A DNA stretch of 25,457 nt from a virus, in IMG/VR virus record IMGVR_UViG_3300029953_000147, positions 1 to 25,457 of that record; one strand, written 5' to 3'. Positions 13,212 to 18,878 of the stretch are shown here, one piece after another. Both the position numbers and the translations under genes were made by a program. A model generated the notes under the pieces. It saw nothing but the letters and a program-made list of their open reading frames with translations. It did not search any database and was not told the DNA's origin. Positions within the stretch are counted from its first letter, which is position 1. Each line of letters begins with the position of its first letter.

Positions 13212-13575
13212 GAGCCCAAAAGAACGCAATCTTGTGAAAGGAGCCTTACGTCGCGTCTTTAGTCGCAGTGACGTTCGTAGGGAGGCGTTGTCTCGGCAAC
13301 TAATCGAGCACAGCGACCCAAACCACCCCAGAGTCACTAAGTGGGCGTGGTGTGCTGAGTGCGGGGAGATACAGCCCGCATACAAAATGGAGGTGGATCA
13401 CGTCTCTCCAGTCATCCCTATGGACAAAGAATTGGGAGCAATGTCTTGGGAAGAAGTGATAAACCGCCTATGGTGCGGAGTAGAGTTTTTGCAAGTAGTT
13501 GACAAAGAGTGCCATAAACGTAAATCTAAGGAAGAGAATAAAGCGCGCAGGGAATACAAAAAGGGGAGAAAATGA
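13198..13575 (+). CDS. HNH-type nuclease-like protein
   Basis: The start is TTG at 13198 with AGGAG five bases upstream, overlapping the SbcC-like gene by 14 bases. The 125-residue protein is basic. It carries CAEC (Cys52, Cys55), then MEVDHVSPV (Asp67-His68) and ECHKRKSKEEN (Cys105-His106), matching the zinc-binding beta-beta-alpha HNH layout with the usual final Asn/His region. It sits directly before the cytosine methyltransferase (ATGA overlap). It could be a recombination or resolution nuclease, a packaging-associated HNH, or a nuclease paired with the methylase. The context does not decide between these. Confidence 0.75.
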   Translation: MKKPESPKERNLVKGALRRVFSRSDVRREALSRQLIEHSDPNHPRVTKWAWCAECGEIQPAYKMEVDHVSPVIPMDKELGAMSWEEVINRLWCGVEFLQVVDKECHKRKSKEENKARREYKKGRK

Positions 13576-14438
13576 ATGGCCTGGATCTACCTAGACTTAA
13601 CGGACTCGATCTCTTCTCCGGCATCGGTGGAAACACCCTTGCCCTACGTCAGTACGTTAGTACCGTCGCTTACTGCGAGCAGGACCGACACGCTCAAGCT
13701 GTCCTCCTATCACGCATGGGCGATGGGAGCATTGAGCCGGCACCCATTTGGGACGACATCACGACCTTACGCGGAGACCACTTCGACGTGCCAATCGACA
13801 TCATCGTTGGAGGCTTTCCCTGCCAAGACATCAGCGTTGCAGGTTCTGGAGCAGGCTTGGAAGGAAAGCGAAGCGGCCTTTTTTATGAAGTCGTTCGTCT
13901 GGCCAAAGAAATCAAGCCCCGATTCCTATTCCTTGAAAACGTCCCCGCAATCCGAACGCGGGGACTGGACCGAGTTATCGAAGAACTTACCGGAATCGGG
14001 TATGACCTTAGGTGGACGATGTTATCCGCTCAAGAAGTCGGAGCTCCTCATATCCGAAAGCGCTGGTTCTGTCTTGCCTCCAGACGGGAAGCCTTGGGCG
14101 ACTCCGATCGGCAGCGGCACGAATCGCAATCTCGAAGCGTGGAACCGCAAAGCGGAGCGAGAGAACCGAGGCAGACCCCACGACTTGACGACGCAAGTGA
14201 AGCTTTGGCCCACGCCCCGAGCGAACAAACCAGAAGGGTACAGTTCTCCAAACTACAGTCCAACACTGGTTATAGCGGTAACAGGAGAAGCCAAGCCGAT
14301 TGGTGGGAAGCTGAACCCCCAGTGGGTCGAGTGGTTGATGGGCTACCCCGCCGAGTGGACCGTCTTAAGCGACTTGGGAATGCAGTGGTCCCTCTCCAAG
14401 CCAAAACAGCGTTCGAAATCCTAATGGGGTTAAAATGA
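13572..14438 (+). CDS. C5-cytosine DNA methyltransferase
   Basis: The 288-residue protein has the ordered motifs of C5 methyltransferases: I DLFSGIGG (13-20, AdoMet binding), IV GGFPCQDIS with nucleophile Cys84, VI LENVP (Glu122), VIII GAPHIRKRWF and X RLGNAVVP (near 269-274). The region between VIII and X is short and low in complexity, so its target-recognition domain is small. It would methylate cytosine in a specific sequence, probably protecting phage DNA from host restriction. GGGGAG lies only three bases before this ATG. A second ATG four bases on (13576), in another frame at better spacing, opens a nearly co-extensive frame. The stop overlaps the next gene's ATG. Confidence 0.9.
   Translation: MNGLDLPRLNGLDLFSGIGGNTLALRQYVSTVAYCEQDRHAQAVLLSRMGDGSIEPAPIWDDITTLRGDHFDVPIDIIVGGFPCQDISVAGSGAGLEGKRSGLFYEVVRLAKEIKPRFLFLENVPAIRTRGLDRVIEELTGIGYDLRWTMLSAQEVGAPHIRKRWFCLASRREALGDSDRQRHESQSRSVEPQSGAREPRQTPRLDDASEALAHAPSEQTRRVQFSKLQSNTGYSGNRRSQADWWEAEPPVGRVVDGLPRRVDRLKRLGNAVVPLQAKTAFEILMGLK
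13576..14424 (+). CDS. Overlapping second-frame ORF within the methyltransferase gene (conserved phage LNPxWVEWLMG-type protein)
   Basis: This 282-codon frame is open across almost the whole methyltransferase gene. Its ATG lies seven bases after GGGGAG, a better distance than the methylase ATG has. The product contains SLEAFPAKTS (77-86), SYSLKTSP, ESGM followed by GGRCYPL, LWPTPRA (210-216) and LNPQWVEWLMGYPAEW (246-261). These recur, as I recall, in a recognisable family of phage and prophage proteins usually annotated as methyltransferase-associated, with a C-terminal LNPxWVEWLMGFPxGWT. The DNA of that last motif codes, one frame over, for the methylase stretch ending in motif X. It may be an overprinted gene, a frameshift product or a target-recognition module. 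Expression cannot be shown from sequence. Confidence 0.5.
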   Translation: MAWIYLDLTDSISSPASVETPLPYVSTLVPSLTASRTDTLKLSSYHAWAMGALSRHPFGTTSRPYAETTSTCQSTSSLEAFPAKTSALQVLEQAWKESEAAFFMKSFVWPKKSSPDSYSLKTSPQSERGDWTELSKNLPESGMTLGGRCYPLKKSELLISESAGSVLPPDGKPWATPIGSGTNRNLEAWNRKAERENRGRPHDLTTQVKLWPTPRANKPEGYSSPNYSPTLVIAVTGEAKPIGGKLNPQWVEWLMGYPAEWTVLSDLGMQWSLSKPKQRSKS

Positions 14439-15133
14439 AAAGACAGTCGATATTAGTACTTAGCGATATGCATTGGCCTTACGCTCATCCCGACACCGTG
14501 GCGTTCCTAAAGGCCATTAAAACCAAATATCGACCCACCGATGTCGTTTGCATTGGCGATGAGGCCGACTTTCACGACAGCTCCTTTCACGACAGCGATC
14601 CTGACCTGGACGCAGCTGGTGTCGAGTTACAAAAGGCTATCAAAGGCCTACAGCCGATTTACAAGATGTTTCCTAAAGTCACCGTGGTGGAGTCGAATCA
14701 CGGCTCGATGGTGCTTCGCAAAGCCATCCCCGCCAAGATACCCCGCAAAGCCATCAAGTCGTATAACGAAATCTTAGATGCCCCTAAGGGCTGGAAATGG
14801 GTTTTCGACATTATCATTAAAACACCCCTTGGCCCGGTATACTTTTGCCACGGTAAAACAGGGAGCGCTGGCAAGCTGGCCTCACAGTACGGAATGAGCT
14901 GCGTCCAAGGTCACTTCCACGAAAAAGCCCAAGTGACTTATATTAGTACGCCCGAGCGCCTTATGTTCGACGCCCACACAGGTTGTCTAGCTGACGACAA
15001 GTCCCTGGCACTAGGGTACAACAAGGTCAATGCCAAGCGCCCTATAGTGAGCGTTTTATTGATTTTAAACGGTATTCCACAAATCCTACCCATGCTTTTG
15101 GCCAAAGGTGGCCGCTGGACTGGCAAGATTTGA
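14435..15133 (+). CDS. Calcineurin-like metallophosphoesterase
   Basis: The 232-residue protein has a second, distinct metallophosphoesterase motif set: SDMHWP (Asp11, His13), GDEADF (41-46), SNHG, FCHG and QGHFHE. The fold hydrolyses phosphodiesters or phosphomonoesters with two metal ions. It lacks the extra domains of the SbcD-like protein encoded at 10645. Phage enzymes of this type are often annotated DNA repair exonuclease or phosphoesterase; the substrate is not evident. The ATG overlaps the methylase stop (ATGA), so the two are translationally coupled. Confidence 0.85.
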   Translation: MKRQSILVLSDMHWPYAHPDTVAFLKAIKTKYRPTDVVCIGDEADFHDSSFHDSDPDLDAAGVELQKAIKGLQPIYKMFPKVTVVESNHGSMVLRKAIPAKIPRKAIKSYNEILDAPKGWKWVFDIIIKTPLGPVYFCHGKTGSAGKLASQYGMSCVQGHFHEKAQVTYISTPERLMFDAHTGCLADDKSLALGYNKVNAKRPIVSVLLILNGIPQILPMLLAKGGRWTGKI

Positions 15134-15152
15134 GACCGACTATTGACTAGTT

Positions 15153-15174
15153 CCCAAGGCCAAATTACCTTGGG
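15153..15174 (+). promoter_or_regulatory. Hairpin immediately upstream of the transglycosylase start
   Basis: CCCAAGG (15153-15159) pairs with CCTTGGG (15168-15174) around an 8-base AT-rich loop. The 3' arm ends three bases before the ATG at 15178 and contains the only G-rich stretch that could serve as a ribosome binding site. Folding would hide that site. No T-run follows, so it is not an intrinsic terminator. Confidence 0.5.
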
Positions 15175-15177
15175 GAC

Positions 15178-15561
15178 ATGAGTAATATAATACTGGTTAT
15201 AGCCTTTCTCACTACAAGCCATCAGCAAAAGCTGCCGCCCATGCTCCTTAGCTCCCTCTGCTACGTAGAAAGCAGACACCACCCTAACACCATCCACCAC
15301 GACGATGGCGGCACCGACAGTTTGGGTACCTGCCAAGTTAAGCTCGCTACTGCCCAATGGCTCGGCTTCAAGGGTACAGAGAAACAGCTTATGGAGCCTC
15401 GTACGAATATCCACTACGCGGGCCTCTACCTTAGGTACCAACTCACCCGGTATCATGGCGATGTTACCAAGGCCGTTATCTCCTACAATCGAGGCAACGC
15501 AAAAGGATTGACAAGTACCGCCTACAGCGATAAAGTCTTAAAACAGTGGAGGCACATATGA
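15178..15561 (+). CDS. Lytic transglycosylase (SLT domain)
   Basis: The 127-residue protein has an SLT/lysozyme-like core: catalytic Glu31 in LCYVESRH, then TDSLGTCQVKLATAQWLG (the GxxQ-type motif) and AVISYNRG (the AYNxG-type motif). These enzymes cleave the MurNAc-GlcNAc glycan bond of peptidoglycan. A short hydrophobic N-terminus (residues 4-12) could be a weak signal or anchor. It lies among replication genes rather than the lysis cassette, so it may act early, during entry or in cell-wall remodelling. The ATG at 15178 is at the foot of a hairpin. Confidence 0.8.
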   Translation: MSNIILVIAFLTTSHQQKLPPMLLSSLCYVESRHHPNTIHHDDGGTDSLGTCQVKLATAQWLGFKGTEKQLMEPRTNIHYAGLYLRYQLTRYHGDVTKAVISYNRGNAKGLTSTAYSDKVLKQWRHI

Positions 15562-15935
15562 GTACTTACGAAACTTGCCCCAAGTGCAAGGCAGTTAAGA
15601 ACCCTGGATGCCTTTGTGAAGGTGGGGGGTATAAAGCCGATCACGACAAGCCCGACTATAGCCTCCTCCCCAGCGAGTGGTTGGAAGAGGTCTCAAAGGC
15701 ATTTACCTATGGCGCTAAGAAGTATAGCCGCCATAACTACCTAACGGGCATGGATTGGCACAGGATGTTCTCGGCTGCCCTCCGCCACGGGTATAAGTTC
15801 TGGCGCGGTGAGGATATCGACACAGAGACCGGCATCCACCATCTTGGGCACATGGGAGCCTGCGTGGGGATGTTGTACACCCACGTGGTGTACAACCTTG
15901 GTACCGATAACCGTTGGAAGGGACCAAAGAAGTGA
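15558..15935 (+). CDS. dATP/dGTP diphosphohydrolase-like protein (MazZ-type N-terminal domain family)
   Basis: The ATG at 15558 has GGAGG six bases upstream and overlaps the transglycosylase stop. The 125-residue product begins with a possible zinc-binding CPKC...CLC cluster (Cys7, 10, 18, 20). The all-alpha domain that follows has signatures DKPDYSLLPSEWLEEVSKAF, YGAKKYSRHNY, DWHRMFSAALRHGYKFWRGE and GIHHLGHMGACVGML, matching the phage family annotated dATP/dGTP diphosphohydrolase (DUF5664). Members include MazZ, which removes pyrophosphate from dNTPs in 2-aminoadenine phages. The Glu/His-rich helices fit metal-dependent pyrophosphohydrolysis. No purZ is in this window, so a diaminopurine pathway is not shown. 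The following HAD phosphatase overlaps its stop. Confidence 0.75.
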   Translation: MSTYETCPKCKAVKNPGCLCEGGGYKADHDKPDYSLLPSEWLEEVSKAFTYGAKKYSRHNYLTGMDWHRMFSAALRHGYKFWRGEDIDTETGIHHLGHMGACVGMLYTHVVYNLGTDNRWKGPKK

Positions 15936-16297
15936 AAACGATTAAGAACGAGCGTATTATTCCAACGGACATTGATGGTACCCTTATCATCCACAACCCC
16001 GGCCCTGGCATTCCTAGGGTTGGCGTAGTAGATCCCTCTACCGGCCACACAGTAGCAATGGGTATTAACCAAGCCATGGTGAAGCTGGTGCGGGAAGAGA
16101 AGTTTCGCGGAGCGTTTGTTATCGCGTGGTCCCGAGGTGGGTATGCCTGGGCTAAAAACGTCATTAACGCCTTACACCTTGAGAATCATGTCGATTTAGT
16201 CATGACTAAGCCAATGGCATATTTTGACGATATCCCAGTTGAAAAATGGCTTGAAACTCGCGTCTTTCTAGACGAGAATACCATATACAAGAGGTGA
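15932..16297 (+). CDS. HAD-superfamily phosphatase
   Basis: GTG at 15932 overlaps the preceding stop and lies eight bases after GGAAGGGA; a TTG at 15914 is less likely. The 121-residue protein has the HAD nucleophile motif TDIDGTL (Asp13, Asp15), a strand ending AWSRGG (motif II Ser), TKP (motif III Lys) and VFLDEN (motif IV Asp). There is no large cap domain, as in other small phage HAD proteins. It may dephosphorylate nucleotides produced by its neighbour or act in polynucleotide end repair. The substrate is not visible. Confidence 0.75.
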   Translation: MKTIKNERIIPTDIDGTLIIHNPGPGIPRVGVVDPSTGHTVAMGINQAMVKLVREEKFRGAFVIAWSRGGYAWAKNVINALHLENHVDLVMTKPMAYFDDIPVEKWLETRVFLDENTIYKR

Positions 16298-16300
16298 TAG

Positions 16301-16414
16301 ATGAGCGAGTTTATGATGGGGCTGACAATTTTAGTGTCTATACCTGTTGTGTTTGCCCTTGTAGGAGCAGGCCTCGCAGTTGGAGCTAAAATTATATTTT
16401 TGATCTTAGATTGA
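16301..16414 (+). CDS. Tiny membrane protein (37 aa)
   Basis: The ATG follows AGAGGTG three codon-lengths after the HAD gene. The product starts MSEFMMGLTI and is hydrophobic almost throughout, with a Gly/Ala-rich stretch (VGAGLAVGAK) between two possible membrane segments or within one long helix. A 49-base gap to the next gene carries no other open frame. It is probably a real short membrane peptide, function unknown. Confidence 0.5.
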   Translation: MSEFMMGLTILVSIPVVFALVGAGLAVGAKIIFLILD

Positions 16415-16463
16415 GACTAACAGTCATTAGCATACCGCTAACGACAGAACCGAAGGAGCCGAA

Positions 16464-16997
16464 ATGGCGTTTAAAACTGTAACTGACCTCAGCGCTGACA
16501 CTACGATCAGCCTTGGTGGTACCAACCGCAAGACGGGCAAGAAAAACCCCGATAGTATCGAGGGATACTATCTTGGCTCGCGCCAAGTCGAAGACAAGAA
16601 GAAGAAGTCTGGGGTGTCGTACCTCTACACGTTCCAAACGGCTAAAGGAAACGTGGCTGTCTGGGGCAAGACGGACCTCGACATCAAAATGCGTTCTGTG
16701 GCTGTAGGCACTATGGTGCGCGCCTCGCACGTCGGCATGAAGCCCACGCCCAACGGTGAGATGTACAAATACAAAGTCGAAATCGACGACGAAAACACCA
16801 TCGAAGTCCAAGGTACGCCCGAAGCGCCTTTGGCTGATGACGATGGCGCTGATGCGGAATATGTGGCGGCTAAGATAACACAAGAAGACGACGACATCGC
16901 GGACGACTCGGACGATATCGCCCAAGCTGCTGCTCTTGCCGCCCTTGAAAGGAAGGCTAAAGTCCAAGCTTTGTTGTCCAAGAATAAAAAAGCCTAA
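16464..16997 (+). CDS. Probable single-stranded DNA-binding protein
   Basis: The ATG has AAGGAG six bases upstream. The 177-residue product opens with strand-rich, Lys/Tyr/Gly-rich sequence (SIEGYYLGSRQVEDKK, YLYTFQTAKGNVAVWGKTDL, MVRASHVGMKPTPNGEMYKYKVEI). This is compatible with an OB fold, with basic and aromatic residues for ssDNA contacts. After residue 120 it becomes strongly acidic (DDDGAD, EDDDIADDSDD), as in many SSBs, and ends in a helical Lys-rich tail. It sits immediately upstream of the primase-helicase and polymerase genes. The SSB call is from architecture and context, not from a named family signature. Confidence 0.65.
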   Translation: MAFKTVTDLSADTTISLGGTNRKTGKKNPDSIEGYYLGSRQVEDKKKKSGVSYLYTFQTAKGNVAVWGKTDLDIKMRSVAVGTMVRASHVGMKPTPNGEMYKYKVEIDDENTIEVQGTPEAPLADDDGADAEYVAAKITQEDDDIADDSDDIAQAAALAALERKAKVQALLSKNKKA

Positions 16998-17018
16998 GTT
17001 GTTCCCCGGAGGCCCTCA

Positions 17019-18878
17019 GTGACCCTAGTTCGCATGCTTTCCCCCCAATGGCTTATGGACAAAGAGCCGACGCGACGACGGGTTATTGAGGGCCTATTTT
17101 CTACCGACGAAATCCTGGCAATGAATGCCGAAGGCATGAACGCCTACTACCTCCCCAACGGCCCTAAAGAGTACGTCCCCGGTACCACTGTAGACGGCAG
17201 CCTTGTCGACAATTTCCAATGGGTGTTCGTCGACTGTGACCTAAAAGACGGCAAGTACGCCTCCAAAGACGCTTTTATCGAAGCCCTGACCAATGTCCCA
17301 GAGCCCTCCCTAATCGTCGATAGCGGCCATGGTGTCCACGCTTATTGGAAGGTGTCGGACCTAGACGCTATGGCCTACCTGCGCCTCTCCAGACGCCTTA
17401 TACGCGCTTTAAACACCGACGAGGCAGTCGGCCAGATATTCCAGCTTATGCGACTCCCTGAGACGCTTAACACCAAGCAGGAGCACAACTTCGTCCTTTG
17501 CGAAACCCTTCACACTTCTGACACGGTCTATACCTGCGAGCAGCTAGATAAGGCTCTTCCGCCCATTGCCCATAACGACGAAGCCTATTGCCAGCAGCAT
17601 TACGATAAAACCTATAACGTCGATCGAAAAAACCTCAATATTGACGACACTCTACCGCCTAAATTTGGTGCCCTTTTAGCGTCCAATCACGAAGTCAAAG
17701 ATATATGGGCTGGTGGGGCATCGGACAGGAGTAAAAATGATTACCGTCTTGGTCACATTATGCTTGCTCATGGCTTTACAAGGGATGAAGCCGCCTCCGT
17801 GCTGGTAAACAGCGCCAAGGCCCTAGGTCGGCTTCCTGTACACCGTGCGTCCTATGCTGAGAACATCATAGACAAAATCTGGACCTTCGAATCCGCTACG
17901 CCAGAAGTAAAAGCCCAGACCTCCCCCACGGTGAGAGACATTCTGTCCAAGGGCGAAGAGACCGTCAAAGGTACCCGCTTCCCCTGTAACAAGCTCATTG
18001 ACGACACCGTGCATGGCTTTCGCTTAGGCCAAGTTATCGGTATTATAGGCGGCAGCGGAGTGGGCAAGACCACTCTGACGCTTAACGCCTTCCTATGGTT
18101 TGCAGAGAACAACCCAGAATACCACCATTTCTTCTTCTCCCTTGAACAGCCTATTGGCGAGATTGCGTCCCGTATCCGCACCATCTGCGGCATTAATGAT
18201 TCGCTCTATGACAAAATACACATAGTCTCTAACTATGCGGAATCAGGCGAATATCGTCACATGTCTATCGACATGGTCCAAGAGCACATAACGACGTGGC
18301 AGAAAGAGACAGGGCTTAAAGCTGGTGCCATCGTCATCGACCACATTGGCGTTCTTGAGAAGTCCACCAAGAATGGAGAGGCGGACGGGCTTATCTCTAT
18401 CTGCCGTAAGATGAAGGCAGTAGCGCAGGCCACCAACACTATGCTCATCATGCTCTCTCAAGCTCCCAGGGAGAAAGCGGGCATTGGAGACCTGGAGTTA
18501 GACAAATCTGCCGCATACGGCACGGTGTTTTTTGAGTCTTTCGTCGACTACTGTATTTGTCTTTGGCAGCCTCTCAAACGCACCTACACTCAAGGCGCAC
18601 CCACGGTAATGGCGGTGAAGTTCGCCAAGATACGGCATAAACTACAGAACAAAGACCGCATCAAAGAAGATACGTGTTACCAGTTTTTCTTTGATCCAGA
18701 GACCGAGCGGGTGCGAGAATTAACTCAAGACGAAGAGAAAGCCTCGGAGTACTGGGTTAAAACCGCAACTAACTTGCGGAAACTAGACAAAAAGACAGAT
18801 ATCGTTCGTTACGAGTCGCGCAGGGTGGAGGAGCCTAGTGCCAAAACTGACAGTAATACACAAGCCGTCAGACATTGA
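17019..18878 (+). CDS. Primase-helicase fusion (AEP/PrimPol-like domain plus DnaB-like helicase)
   Basis: GTG at 17019 follows GGAGG. The 619-residue protein has an N-terminal primase-like domain with VFVDCDL (Asp72, Asp74) and DSGHGVHAYW (101-110), the DxD and sGxGxH motifs of archaeo-eukaryotic-type phage primases. A linker region around 220-310 follows. The C-terminal RecA-fold helicase of DnaB type has GGSGVGKTT (344-352), FFSLEQP, VIDHIG (Asp441) and LIMLSQAPRE. It would unwind DNA and make primers at the fork, as T7 gp4 does with an unrelated primase. The 3' end overlaps the polymerase gene by 41 bases, so helicase and polymerase are co-translated. Confidence 0.85.
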   Translation: MTLVRMLSPQWLMDKEPTRRRVIEGLFSTDEILAMNAEGMNAYYLPNGPKEYVPGTTVDGSLVDNFQWVFVDCDLKDGKYASKDAFIEALTNVPEPSLIVDSGHGVHAYWKVSDLDAMAYLRLSRRLIRALNTDEAVGQIFQLMRLPETLNTKQEHNFVLCETLHTSDTVYTCEQLDKALPPIAHNDEAYCQQHYDKTYNVDRKNLNIDDTLPPKFGALLASNHEVKDIWAGGASDRSKNDYRLGHIMLAHGFTRDEAASVLVNSAKALGRLPVHRASYAENIIDKIWTFESATPEVKAQTSPTVRDILSKGEETVKGTRFPCNKLIDDTVHGFRLGQVIGIIGGSGVGKTTLTLNAFLWFAENNPEYHHFFFSLEQPIGEIASRIRTICGINDSLYDKIHIVSNYAESGEYRHMSIDMVQEHITTWQKETGLKAGAIVIDHIGVLEKSTKNGEADGLISICRKMKAVAQATNTMLIMLSQAPREKAGIGDLELDKSAAYGTVFFESFVDYCICLWQPLKRTYTQGAPTVMAVKFAKIRHKLQNKDRIKEDTCYQFFFDPETERVRELTQDEEKASEYWVKTATNLRKLDKKTDIVRYESRRVEEPSAKTDSNTQAVRH

